Made by a program: the position numbers and the translations under genes
Shown: in pieces, positions 52,226-60,160 of the stretch
Layout of the letters: every line of letters starts with the position of its first letter
Position numbering within the stretch: position 1 is the first letter of the stretch
Origin: Acetatifactor muris
GTDB taxonomy: Bacteria > Bacillota > Clostridia > Lachnospirales > Lachnospiraceae
Assembly (NCBI RefSeq): GCF_024623325.1
Contig: NZ_JANJZD010000023.1
Coordinates: forward strand, 1-64,000
Direction of reading: 5' to 3'
Length of the DNA: 64,000 bases
Notes under the pieces: generated by a model
Databases searched by the model: none
What the model was told of the DNA's origin: nothing
What the model saw: only the letters and a program-made list of their open reading frames with translations

Positions 52226-52646
52226 CAGCATTTTCCTCCAGATATTTTCTTAATTTCTCAAAAGAGCTTGTCCGCCTGTACTGTATCGTGCTTCTCGACG
52301 TATTGAACAGCTCCGCAATCTCGGTATCGTTCATTCCCTCGAAGTAATACAGCAATATGGCTTTGCGCTTTTCTTCCGGCAAAGTACGGATTGCTTCAAG
52401 AAGCAGCTTCGGCGTGATTTTCTTACCGGCTTTCTCAAAGACGGTTTCGGCGGTTTCCCGTTTGAAATATTCATCAAACGTATGAAGCTGTCGTGTTTCG
52501 TCTAAGGTCATGTCAGAAAAGGTCACTTCCTTTGCCTTGTGTCTGCGAAGCTCTCTATGAGTGTCGCACGCTTCATTGTGCAATACCGTATTACAAAACT
52601 TCTGAAAAGCACACTGTTTGTAAAACTCCTTGCTATTAGGTTCCAC
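52206..52646 (-). CDS. Sigma-70 region 4-like regulator
   Basis: A 146-residue protein resembling Tn916 Orf7. A helical N-terminus is followed by a sigma region 4 HTH (LLEAIRTLPEEKRKAILLYYFEGMNDTEIAELFNTSRSTIQYRRTSSFEKLRKYL). No region 2 is visible, so it may work with another protein or as an activator. GTG 52646 lies seven bases after GGAGG and is the likely start. Immediately downstream is the coupled HTH_16 gene. Confidence 0.87.
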   Translation of the reverse strand: MEPNSKEFYKQCAFQKFCNTVLHNEACDTHRELRRHKAKEVTFSDMTLDETRQLHTFDEYFKRETAETVFEKAGKKITPKLLLEAIRTLPEEKRKAILLYYFEGMNDTEIAELFNTSRSTIQYRRTSSFEKLRKYLEENADEWDEW

Positions 52647-52773
52647 ATTCTCACCTCCTTTCTCGTTGGAAAGTTGGTGGTGCTTCCCCCTTTTCGCGGG
52701 GCAATACGGCGGTTTTCAAAAACGCCGAAGATTTTTTGAAATTTCTTCAAAAAATTTTTTGAGCAGCAAAATA

Positions 52774-52800
52774 CGCCTGTCCGAAAAGCCCGGACAGGCG
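52774..52800 (-). terminator. Terminator hairpin in element 2
   Basis: Stem CGCCTGTCCG / CGGACAGGCG with a 7-nt loop, followed on the minus strand by TATTTTG. It ends the small gene upstream and precedes the sigma-like gene. Confidence 0.65.
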
Positions 52801-52821
52801 CAAGGGTATTGTAAAAAGTAT

Positions 52822-52932
52822 TCAGATGATTAGACAGTTCATATTCAAGGGTAGAGAGGTTCCCGGCGGTGGTCGGGCTTTTTTTGATATGTCAATGACC
52901 GTCGGATTTTGTCGATACGCTTTGCGCTTCAT
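52822..52932 (-). CDS. Small 36-residue basic ORF
   Basis: MKRKAYRQNPTVIDISKKAR... with AAAGGAGG eight bases before the ATG and a terminator after it. The good ribosome site and placement support expression. No family is recognised. It is too short for domain assignment. The 188 bp between it and the KTR gene hold nothing else clear. Confidence 0.4.
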   Translation of the reverse strand: MKRKAYRQNPTVIDISKKARPPPGTSLPLNMNCLII

Positions 52933-53120
52933 GGCGGCTACCTCCTTTTAGCCGCCGTATCTGTTGGCGTTTGTGGCGTCATTTCTTTTTAGAGGATAGA
53001 AAGAAACGGCAGCCTTGATTTATTCAAAGCCGCCACTGATAGACAGGGTAATGAGTTTATAGAAACGGCTTAATATTGGGGGATATAAAGAGAGCCGACA
53101 AACTGCGATTACTCGCAAGT

Positions 53121-53309
53121 TTATCGGCTCTGCGTCTGTGCGTCTGGCTCTTTAATAACTGACATATTCAGTTGCTTTACATTGATAAGCGTTTCCTGTT
53201 TACATTTCGGACAGAACAATGGGAAGTTTTTAAGTATCGTGTCGCCGCGTATCTTTACCCGCGTTTTGTTGCCGCATATCGGGCATAATAACCATTGTTC
53301 AGCTATCAT
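53121..53309 (-). CDS. Cysteine-rich KTR domain protein
   Basis: A 62-residue zinc-ribbon-like protein. Its first CxxC is in WLLCPICGNKTRVKIRG (hence KTR) and its second in LFCPKCKQETLINV. It is common near the regulatory end of Firmicute conjugative transposons; its role is unknown. The ATG at 53309 has AAGGA six bases upstream and starts at the conserved part, so it is preferred over 53333. Confidence 0.85.
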   Translation of the reverse strand: MIAEQWLLCPICGNKTRVKIRGDTILKNFPLFCPKCKQETLINVKQLNMSVIKEPDAQTQSR

Positions 53310-53343
53310 AGAAAATCCTTGTTTTCCGTCCAAGTTGAAAGTG

Positions 53344-54066
53344 TTACACCTCCATAGTGCTGATTTTTTTAGAGAGTGCTTTTGTCAAAACGAAAGCAAC
53401 TAATATACTTGCCGCCGCAATCACAAGAACAATAACGCTGTTAAATATCCCTCCTGCTAAAAGGATTTCAGACGCAAAGCTACCGAAAACACATGAAACA
53501 ATCACGCCCACTATAATTGTTACAGAAGCGGATTTTTTCCAATATCCAAACCACAAAGATATTACCGCCAATGCAGCAGCTATTATAGAGTAAGCAATAA
53601 GCGATATTGCAATCCCGAATAGCGTTGACATTGTTATAGCTTCTTGACAAATAGGAACAAACGCTTCGGTGGTAAAGAATATTGCAAAAGTAATCACGCC
53701 GCTAAACAGCATGGAAACAAATGTAAACAAAAATACAGTTATAACTTTTGCCAATAATACTCGGCTTCGCTTAACAGGGTATGAGAAAAGCAAAAAAACT
53801 TTTTTGCTTGCATATTCTTCAACAATAAATCTGTTATACATTGCCGACGATAAGATAGAAAAGCAAGCCGTAGCAACAACTAACGATAAGGTGGCTATGC
53901 CGTTATATGTAATAAATATCTGAACATCTGTATCAGAAGCGTCAAGATGTGGTATTGCAGCAAATAAGTAAACAAGACCTAATACTGCAACTGTAATTAA
54001 AAGTCCCGCAGTTATGTAGCCTTTCAATCGGTTACGTTTAATTTCAAGTTTTATCAAATTCAACAT
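53344..54066 (-). CDS. ABC-2 permease of the PadR-controlled exporter
   Basis: A 240-residue membrane protein with six spans, from GYITAGLLITVAVLGLVYLFA to VIVLVIAAASILVAFVL. It contains YASKKVFLLFSYPVKRSRVLLAK, typical of ABC-2 exporters of antimicrobial peptides. It overlaps the ATPase stop by one base. It belongs to a four-gene unit PadR / small HAAS-like protein / ATPase / permease. The DNA here is visibly more AT-rich than the element backbone. Confidence 0.85.
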   Translation of the reverse strand: MLNLIKLEIKRNRLKGYITAGLLITVAVLGLVYLFAAIPHLDASDTDVQIFITYNGIATLSLVVATACFSILSSAMYNRFIVEEYASKKVFLLFSYPVKRSRVLLAKVITVFLFTFVSMLFSGVITFAIFFTTEAFVPICQEAITMSTLFGIAISLIAYSIIAAALAVISLWFGYWKKSASVTIIVGVIVSCVFGSFASEILLAGGIFNSVIVLVIAAASILVAFVLTKALSKKISTMEV

Positions 54067-54794
54067 TATCTTTCCCCCTCTTTCACAATCGAAATGAAAT
54101 ATTCTTCAAGGTTAAATGAGCTGTCTTTTTTCAATTCCTGCAATGTCATTTCCCGCACAATCACACCATTTGAAATGATACCGATTTTATCCGCTATATG
54201 TTCTACCTCAGATAAAATATGACTTGAAAAAAGAATAGTTATTCCGTCCTTTTCTACAAGGCTTTTGAATAAATCACGCATTTCACGAATACCTACGGGG
54301 TCAAGCCCATTAACAGGCTCGTCCAGTATAAGCAGTTTAGGCTGATGTACCATTGCACGTGCAATAGCCAAACGTTGCCTCATACCAAGTGAAAACTCCG
54401 AAACGGGCTGATTGCCAACGCTCTGCAATCCAACTTTGGATAAGGCCGTTTCCGTATCGGCTTTTTTAACACCCATATAGGCAAGATGTATGTTTAGGTT
54501 TTCTCTTGCTGATAAATGTTCGTAAAAAACAGGAACATCAATCATACTGCCGATATGCCGTAATATATCAGCTTTCTGTACTGTAACATCTTTTCCTAAT
54601 ACTTGAACCTCGCCCAAAGTAGGGGTTAATAAGCCGGTTAGTATTTTGAACATAGTTGTTTTTCCTGCTCCATTGATACCCAAAAAGCCGTATATTGTTC
54701 CTTTTTCTACGGTTAATGAGCATTTACGAAGCACCTCATTTTTTCCAAAGGATTTGCATAATCCTTTCGTGTGAATGGCTTGTTCTGTTGACAT
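54066..54794 (-). CDS. ABC ATPase of the PadR-controlled exporter
   Basis: A 242-residue ATPase. It has Walker A GINGAGKTTMFKILTG, signature FSLGMRQRLAIARAM, Walker B LLILDEPVNGLDP and a switch histidine in LFSSHILSEVEHIAD. It is of the BcrA/lantibiotic-immunity type. Its start overlaps the stop of the small HAAS-like gene (TAATG) and GGAGG lies within that gene's last codons. Its likely job is protection against a peptide or toxic compound. Confidence 0.9.
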   Translation of the reverse strand: MSTEQAIHTKGLCKSFGKNEVLRKCSLTVEKGTIYGFLGINGAGKTTMFKILTGLLTPTLGEVQVLGKDVTVQKADILRHIGSMIDVPVFYEHLSARENLNIHLAYMGVKKADTETALSKVGLQSVGNQPVSEFSLGMRQRLAIARAMVHQPKLLILDEPVNGLDPVGIREMRDLFKSLVEKDGITILFSSHILSEVEHIADKIGIISNGVIVREMTLQELKKDSSFNLEEYFISIVKEGER

Positions 54795-54901
54795 TAGATT
54801 TCCTCCTCGTATTTTGAATATTGTATTGCCTTTTCCCGCTCCGCAGACGGCACATCACCAGGCAGAGCCGACAGTTTGCTCATAAATTCTGTTCTATCCA
54901 T
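54794..54901 (-). CDS. Mini HAAS/DUF1700-like protein (35 residues)
   Basis: MDRTEFMSKLSALPGDVPSA followed by EREKAIQYSKYEEEI. This matches the N-terminal helical module of DUF1700/HAAS proteins (M-x-R-x-E-F-x-x-x-L ... L-P-x-x-E-R-x-x-x-x-x-Y). That family normally continues into a membrane protein of about 200 residues. Here it stops after 35 residues, in frame and coupled on both sides: it overlaps the padR end by 8 bp and the ATPase start by 1 bp. It may be a remnant or a working mini version that partners PadR. Confidence 0.6.
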   Translation of the reverse strand: MDRTEFMSKLSALPGDVPSAEREKAIQYSKYEEEI

Positions 54902-55220
54902 TCCTTAAACATCCCTCAAAGATACCGTTCAATTTGGCAGAATACCGATACCACTCGCTAATATACGGATTAAGCTGTGTTCTTCCTTTCTCCGTAATCT
55001 TGTAGTAACGTCTGTTGCGCCCCGCACATTCCATATCATACGCTTCCAGACACTCATCTTTCTGTAACCTGCGCAGAACTGAATACAGCACAGATTCAGA
55101 AATTTCAATGACCTGCCGCACCTCCTGTGTAATCTTATACCCGTATGTACCCTCTGGCTCATGGGATATCATAGCCAGCACAACGGCATCCAGCAATGCC
55201 GCGCCTGTGTTAAAAACCAT
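54894..55220 (-). CDS. PadR-family transcriptional regulator
   Basis: A 108-residue winged-helix regulator (LLDAVVLAMISHEPEGTYGYKITQEVRQVIEISESVLYSVLRRLQKDECLEAY, in consecutive pieces). It has the arginine-rich wing GRNRRYYKITEKGR and a short C-terminal dimerization helix. It is first in the exporter operon and presumably represses it until the exported compound binds. AAAGGAG precedes the ATG. Confidence 0.92.
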   Translation of the reverse strand: MVFNTGAALLDAVVLAMISHEPEGTYGYKITQEVRQVIEISESVLYSVLRRLQKDECLEAYDMECAGRNRRYYKITEKGRTQLNPYISEWYRYSAKLNGIFEGCLRNG

Positions 55221-55320
55221 GCAATATACTCCTTTCCTGTTTTTATATATCTCATAAAGTTCTCTCCATATGTGAATCTATAAAGCTGTTATAAAAAAAT
55301 ATGTAAAAGGTATAATGTGC

Positions 55321-56091
55321 CTATGATAGTCTGTGCTTATAAACTTGTGCTGCTGCGCTAAACGCAATTATAATTATTGCTATGCACCAAGCAAGAGCTA
55401 TCCACAAGCTGTTCCCCAAAGGCAAGCCAAGCGTCAAGGCACGAATACTGTCAATAATCGGTGTCATAGGTTGTATTTCTGCAAACCACCTAATACCGCC
55501 GGACATGGTATCAGTAGGAGCAAAGCCGGAACTGATGAAAGGCAAAATAAAGAGTGGGAACATTAGACCACTGGAGCCTTCCGGCGATTTTGAAATTAGT
55601 CCACATAGTACAGCAAGCAATGAAATCGCAATGTTTACTAAGATAAGCAAGGCTACAACAATAAGCCAATCCACAAAGCTGCTATGTGGCCGAAAACCAA
55701 GGACAAAGGCGGTAATGATGATTACGGTGCTTGAAATTGTATTTCTCACTACGCCCGCACCAGTATGACCTATCAGTACGGCAGATTTTGAAATTGACAT
55801 AGAACGGAAACGGTCTATTATGCCTTTTGTCATATCTGTTGCGACGTTCATTGCCGAGTGTTGAGAGGCCTGTCCAAGACTTTGCATAATAATTCCCGGC
55901 ACAATAAAATCAATGTAGTTTAGGCTTCCCACATCTGCTATATTCCCAAATACCGTTCCAAACAAGAGCATTAAAAAGAATGGTGTTATTGTTGCCATTA
56001 ACAATGCTTCGGGGTTTCGCAAAGAAATAAGCAGGCAGCGTTTAAACATTATCCAAGAGTCAAGAAATGATATACTTTTGAGTTTATGCAC
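55321..56091 (-). CDS. ABC-2 permease of the TetR-controlled exporter (DrrB-like)
   Basis: A 256-residue membrane protein with six spans. It has the DrrB-type features NPEALLMATITPFFLMLLFGTVFG, IDFIVPGIIMQSLGQASQHSAM and DMTKGIIDRFRSMSISKSAVLIGH, and ends in a final span. GTG 56091 lies 3 bases after the ATPase stop with AAGGAGG in front, so it is coupled. Family members export drugs or lipids. Confidence 0.88.
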   Translation of the reverse strand: MHKLKSISFLDSWIMFKRCLLISLRNPEALLMATITPFFLMLLFGTVFGNIADVGSLNYIDFIVPGIIMQSLGQASQHSAMNVATDMTKGIIDRFRSMSISKSAVLIGHTGAGVVRNTISSTVIIITAFVLGFRPHSSFVDWLIVVALLILVNIAISLLAVLCGLISKSPEGSSGLMFPLFILPFISSGFAPTDTMSGGIRWFAEIQPMTPIIDSIRALTLGLPLGNSLWIALAWCIAIIIIAFSAAAQVYKHRLS

Positions 56092-56093
56092 GA

Positions 56094-56930
56094 TTATTTT
56101 CCTCCTTTTTCATCAGTCAACGTTAAAAACACTTTTTCCAAAGAGGGGAGTTTTTGCTCAAAGCTGTCAATCGTTATACCGTTCTCATTTAATAATGCCA
56201 TTGCTTCGGCTGCTTGTTCTTCACTTTGAAAATTGAGTTGGGCGCCGCGCTGCGGCATTATTGTTTTTAGGTATTGCGGTGTCCCCTCTGCAAGTATCTC
56301 ACCACCATGAAGAATGGCGATATAATCCGCAAGATATTCTGCTTCTTCCAAATACTGTGTAGTAAGGAATACCGTTGTTCCTCCGGCAGCTAATTCTTTT
56401 ACTAAATCCCACATAGCGATACGATTTTGAGGGTCAAGCCCAGTGGTGGGTTCATCAAGAAAAATAATTTGTGGCTTTCCCATAAGGCTCATGGCTATAT
56501 CTAATCTGCGACGCATACCTCCAGAATAAGTAGATACTTTGCTGTCTGCTGCGTCCTGCAAATGGAAGAAAGCCAACCACTCATTCACCTTATTTTTGAC
56601 ATCGTTCAGACGTTTAAGCTGTCCGATAAGGTTTAGATTTTCTCTACCCGTCAAAACTTCATCTACCGCTGTGAATTGCCCTGTCAGACTAATGCACTCA
56701 CGCACATAATATCCTTGACGAACCACATCAAAGCCGTTAATGGTTGCTTTGCCGCTGTCCGGCTTCATCAATGTAGAAAGGATTTTTACGACAGTTGTTT
56801 TCCCTGCGCCGTTTGAGCCGAGCAGAGCAAAAACACTGCCTTTACGGACAGTAAAGCTAACATCTTTCAAGACGTGATTTGCCTTATAAGATTTTTTTAA
56901 TCCCGATACGTCAATCATAGTTTCTATCAT
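56094..56930 (-). CDS. ABC ATPase of the TetR-controlled exporter (DrrA-like)
   Basis: A 278-residue ATPase. It has Walker A GSNGAGKTTVVKILSTL, signature YSGGMRRRLDIAMSLM, Walker B IIFLDEPTTGLDP and a switch region FLTTQYLEEAEYLADYI. The glutamine in place of histidine in the switch is typical of the DrrA group. The C-terminus carries the DrrA-type extension. The ATG at 56930 follows GGAGG. A TetR operator palindrome lies 15 bp upstream of the start. Confidence 0.9.
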   Translation of the reverse strand: MIETMIDVSGLKKSYKANHVLKDVSFTVRKGSVFALLGSNGAGKTTVVKILSTLMKPDSGKATINGFDVVRQGYYVRECISLTGQFTAVDEVLTGRENLNLIGQLKRLNDVKNKVNEWLAFFHLQDAADSKVSTYSGGMRRRLDIAMSLMGKPQIIFLDEPTTGLDPQNRIAMWDLVKELAAGGTTVFLTTQYLEEAEYLADYIAILHGGEILAEGTPQYLKTIMPQRGAQLNFQSEEQAAEAMALLNENGITIDSFEQKLPSLEKVFLTLTDEKGGK

Positions 56931-56944
56931 GTTATCCTCCTTCA

Positions 56945-56960
56945 ATACATACGTATGTAT
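56945..56960. promoter_or_regulatory. TetR operator copy 1 (in front of the exporter)
   Basis: Perfect 16-bp palindrome ATACATACGTATGTAT between tetR and the ATPase gene. The 19 bases ACATACGTATGTATGTTTT recur at copy 2. Confidence 0.7.
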
Positions 56961-56968
56961 GTTTTTGG

Positions 56969-57006
56969 TCTTAATTTAACTGCCTATATGGGCAGTTAAA
57001 TTAAGA
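56969..57006 (-). terminator. Perfect hairpin between tetR and exporter genes
   Basis: A 16-bp perfect stem (TCTTAATTTAACTGCC and complement, 6-nt loop) directly after the tetR stop. It lacks a T run, so it is more likely a partial terminator or message-stability hairpin than a full stop. Confidence 0.5.
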
Positions 57007-57008
57007 CT

Positions 57009-57653
57009 TTATTCTATTTCAAATTCGTGTTTGCCTATTTCGTCCAGAAGCTCTTTCATTTCTTTATCCATAAAGGGTACGCCCAACACTTGTCCCAACT
57101 GTTCGAGAAATGATACTTTATCGGAATACTCATTGTAAGATACTTGAAATGTAAAAGGACTTAACCATGAAGCAATCAGCATAGAGATAACTTGCGCTGT
57201 TTGCTTTGGGTATTTTACGGAAATCGAACCGTCCGTATTTCCCTCAATCAACAGTTTTTCAACGTAGGGAGCTACTACATTTACTTGCGTAAGCATTTCG
57301 TTCTTAAAGACAACAGGGCTATCTGATAGTTTTTTCATTTCTGCTCTTAAACTATCGCTCATATCCAAACGGGGCGTGAGGTCAAGTTTGAATACAAACC
57401 TAAGTTTTTCAAGGGCGTTTAGCTCTTTCTGCCTGTTAGCAAGGACAAACGGATTGTTGTCATTAAAAGACTTATACATAACGCCGGAAATCAATTCTTC
57501 ACGTGATTTGAAGTAATGATAAAATGCTCCGCGAGTTACGCCAAGCTCCTTTACAACATCTTCAACATTGACATTTTCTAATCCCTTTTCGGCAAAAAGA
57601 CGTGTGGCTGTTTCTAATATCTCCTGTTTCGTTTTTTTATCAGAACGTGGCAT
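57009..57653 (-). CDS. TetR-family repressor
   Basis: A 214-residue repressor. The N-terminal HTH has QEILETATRLFAEKGLENVNVEDVVKELGVTRGAFYHYFKSREELISG in consecutive pieces. A helical ligand/dimer domain follows. It is placed ahead of the DrrAB-like exporter with identical palindromes before itself and before the exporter, so autorepression and exporter repression are expected. The ligand is probably the exported compound. GGAGGTG precedes the ATG. Confidence 0.93.
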   Translation of the reverse strand: MPRSDKKTKQEILETATRLFAEKGLENVNVEDVVKELGVTRGAFYHYFKSREELISGVMYKSFNDNNPFVLANRQKELNALEKLRFVFKLDLTPRLDMSDSLRAEMKKLSDSPVVFKNEMLTQVNVVAPYVEKLLIEGNTDGSISVKYPKQTAQVISMLIASWLSPFTFQVSYNEYSDKVSFLEQLGQVLGVPFMDKEMKELLDEIGKHEFEIE

Positions 57654-57668
57654 ACAATCACCTCCAAA

Positions 57669-57720
57669 ACATACGTATGTATGTTTTGCCTATTATAGCT
57701 CTTATTCTTTGCGTTGTCAA
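57669..57720 (-). promoter_or_regulatory. tetR promoter with TetR operator copy 2
   Basis: On the minus strand TTGACA (57715-57720), a 17-bp spacer and TATAAT (57692-57697), both perfect consensus. They are followed by the palindrome ACATACGTATGT (57669-57680) over the transcription start. Without repressor this would be a very strong promoter. Confidence 0.8.
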
Positions 57721-57835
57721 TAGACTTCAAGGAAAAGGTTACAAGTATATATGCTCTATTTTGGCTAACTGATAGAACTGTGTAGACATATCCAAGAAGA
57801 AAGGGGAACAGTAAAATGTAAGAGGGTGAATAACT

Positions 57836-58189
57836 ATGGCAAAAAGACCAGTACCACGATACGACTTTAAGGCTTTTGGTGAAGCAATCAAGGCAGCGCG
57901 TGAGGGGCGCAAGGAGAGCCGCAAGAAAGTAAGCGACGAAATGTTTATCTCGCCGCGCTACCTTGCGAACATTGAGAACAAGGGGCAGCACCCAAGTTTA
58001 CAGATTTTCTTTGAGCTTATGCTCCGCTACAATATCTCCGTAGACCAGTTCCTTTTGGAAACGCCGCCGGAGAAGAACACGCAGCGGCGGCAGCTTGACG
58101 CGCTCCTTGACGGTATGAGCGATACAGGCATACGGATTGTGACCGCAACGGCAAAAGAGATAGCGGAAGTCGAAACAGAGGGCAGATAA
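57836..58189 (+). CDS. XRE-family HTH regulator
   Basis: A 117-residue protein with a basic HTH domain (FGEAIKAAREGRKESRKKVSDEMFISPRYLANIENKGQHPS, in pieces) and a C-terminal helical tail rich in polar residues. This is the form common ahead of mobilization genes in Firmicute conjugative elements. AGAGGGTG precedes the ATG. It is transcribed divergently from tetR and may control mobC-relaxase. Confidence 0.88.
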   Translation: MAKRPVPRYDFKAFGEAIKAAREGRKESRKKVSDEMFISPRYLANIENKGQHPSLQIFFELMLRYNISVDQFLLETPPEKNTQRRQLDALLDGMSDTGIRIVTATAKEIAEVETEGR

Positions 58190-58342
58190 GATGTGTCCGT
58201 CAAAACTGAACAGAGTATAGAGAGCGTTGTAATCTTTTTTTGAGATTGCAGCGTTTTTCTTTTGCGGAAGTTTGGCAAAATCGCTTTTTCTCCGTAGTAG
58301 GGGATAAGAGCCTAAAGGATAAAAACATTCGTAGCAAGCATA

Positions 58343-58425
58343 GGAAGCGGGTACCCACTTCCGTATTTTCCCCCTCCCGCGCTGCGGCGCGTCGGTTGAA
58401 AATGGCTTGTTGGGAAGTGTCCCAA
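58343..58425. other. Candidate oriT of element 2
   Basis: The 268 bp before mobC hold a 20-bp palindrome GGAAGCGGGTACCCACTTCC (58343-58362, one mismatched pair), a GCGC-tgcg-GCGC hairpin, and TTGGGA-agtg-TCCCAA (58410-58425). Position and hairpins fit a transfer origin. The nic site is not identified. Confidence 0.4.
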
Positions 58426-58457
58426 ACCCTCGGAACGGAAAGGAAAGGAGCGAAGCA

Positions 58458-58787
58458 ATGGACGGACGGAAAAGGACGGTGCAAATCAAATTCAGAGTGA
58501 CGGAAGCGGAACGGGATTTAATACTGGAAAAAATGAAGCTCGTACCCACCCGGAACATGGCGGCATATCTGCGGAAGATTGCCATTGACGGGTACATCAT
58601 TCAGATAGACCACAGCGACATTAAGGCAATGACCGCAGAGATACAGAAAATCGGGGTCAACGTCAACCAGATAGCACGCCGCGTAAACGCGACGGGAAAC
58701 GCATACCAAGAGGATATAGAGGAAATAAAGGGGGTGCTTGCGGAGATATGGCGGTTACAAAGATTAAGCCTATTAAAAGCACTCTAA
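58458..58787 (+). CDS. MobC-like relaxosome protein (element 2)
   Basis: A 109-residue DNA-binding accessory protein. Basic MDGRKRTVQIKFRVTEAERD begins a ribbon-helix-helix-like fold, and the family signature IQKIGVNVNQIARRVNATGN is present. The ATG at 58458 follows AAAGGAG. Its end overlaps the relaxase start by 40 bp. It should bind oriT together with the relaxase. Confidence 0.9.
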   Translation: MDGRKRTVQIKFRVTEAERDLILEKMKLVPTRNMAAYLRKIAIDGYIIQIDHSDIKAMTAEIQKIGVNVNQIARRVNATGNAYQEDIEEIKGVLAEIWRLQRLSLLKAL

Positions 58788-60097
58788 GCAAAGCCCTTGA
58801 CTATATCGAAAACCCGGACAAGACGGACGGAAAAATGCTCATATCCTCTTTCGGCTGCTCCTATGAAACGGCAGATATTGAGTTTGAATATACCTTGTCC
58901 CAAGCACTTCAAAAGGGGAACAATTTAGCCTTTCATCTGATACAGTCCTTTGAGCCGGGGGAAGTCGATTATCAGAAAGCCCATGAAATCGGAAAGCAGC
59001 TTGCCGACGCGGTAACAAAGGGGCAGCATGAATATGTACTCACGACGCACATTGACAAAGGACACGTCCATAACCATATCATTTTCTGCGCGGTGAATTT
59101 TGTAGACCACCACAAATACAATTCCAACAAAAGGAGCTATTACGGCATACGGAACATGAGCGACAAGCTGTGCCGGGAGAATGGTTTGTCCGTCGTCGTT
59201 CCCGGCAAGGGCAGCAAGGGAAAGAGCTATGCAGAGTACCAGGCAGAAAAGACGGGTACAAGTTGGAAAGGCAAGCTGAAAACCGCTGTTGACGCGCTTA
59301 TCCCCCAAGTTTCCAGTTTTGAGGAATTGCTAACGCGGTTACAGGCGGCGGGCTATGAGATAAAGCCGGGGAAATATGTGTCATGCCGCGCCCCCGGACA
59401 GGAACGCTTCACCCGCCTTAAAACCCTCGGCGCAGACTATACAGAGGAAGCCATAAGGGAACGGATAGCGGGCAAGCGCACCCGGACCGTCAAAGCTCCT
59501 AAACAGCAGCGCGGCGGCGTCAGTCTGCTTATCGACATTGAGAACAGCATCAAGGCGGCGCAGAGCCGGGGCTATGAACAGTGGGCGAAAATCCATAATC
59601 TGAAACAGGCGGCAAAGACTATGAACTTTCTCACCGAAAACAAGATTGAACAGTACGCGGATTTAGTCAGCCGGATCCTGGAAATGGCAGCGGAAAGCGG
59701 ACAGGCGGCAGACGCATTGAAGAACGCCGAAAAGCGGCTTGCGGAAATGGCGGTGCTTATCAAGAATGTTTCCACCTATCAAAAGACAAAGCCTGTCTAT
59801 GACGCATACCGCAAGGCAAGGAACAGGGAGAAGTACCGCGCCGGACAGGAACAGGCAATTATCCTCCATGAAGCCGCCGCAAGGTCACTGAAAGCGGCGG
59901 GCATTGCGAAGCTCCCGAACCTCGCCGCGCTGCAATCGGAGTATGAAGCCCTCCAAGCGCAGAAAGAAGCCCTTTACGCCGACTATGGAAAATTGAAAAA
60001 GAAAGTCCGGGAATATGATATTATCAAGCAGAACATTGACAGCATTTTACAGGCAGACAGACAGCCGGAACGGGAAAAAGAAACAGAGCGTGGATAA
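58748..60097 (+). CDS. Relaxase (MobA/VirD2-like)
   Basis: A 449-residue nicking enzyme for conjugative transfer. The N-terminus is MAVTKIKPIKSTLSKALDYI. Tyr18 or a nearby tyrosine is the probable nucleophile. The metal-binding motif III is YVLTTHIDKGHVHNHIIFC. Downstream is GLSVVVPGKGSKGKSYAEYQ, followed by a long helical C-terminal half. It cuts oriT and leads the strand through the transfer channel. It is complete, unlike its counterpart in element 1. Confidence 0.93.
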   Translation: MAVTKIKPIKSTLSKALDYIENPDKTDGKMLISSFGCSYETADIEFEYTLSQALQKGNNLAFHLIQSFEPGEVDYQKAHEIGKQLADAVTKGQHEYVLTTHIDKGHVHNHIIFCAVNFVDHHKYNSNKRSYYGIRNMSDKLCRENGLSVVVPGKGSKGKSYAEYQAEKTGTSWKGKLKTAVDALIPQVSSFEELLTRLQAAGYEIKPGKYVSCRAPGQERFTRLKTLGADYTEEAIRERIAGKRTRTVKAPKQQRGGVSLLIDIENSIKAAQSRGYEQWAKIHNLKQAAKTMNFLTENKIEQYADLVSRILEMAAESGQAADALKNAEKRLAEMAVLIKNVSTYQKTKPVYDAYRKARNREKYRAGQEQAIILHEAAARSLKAAGIAKLPNLAALQSEYEALQAQKEALYADYGKLKKKVREYDIIKQNIDSILQADRQPEREKETERG

Positions 60098-60160
60098 GGA
60101 TAGCAAAATCCCCGCCGCTGTGCTATGATAGGGCTATCAAAAAGCAGAGGAGCGTTGAAC

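Noticed and set aside
51596..52306. Long plus-strand frame opposite the HTH_16 and sigma-like genes
   Set aside because: It is a shadow of GC-rich minus-strand genes. The composition is odd (many Arg/Cys/Pro) and there is no ribosome site.
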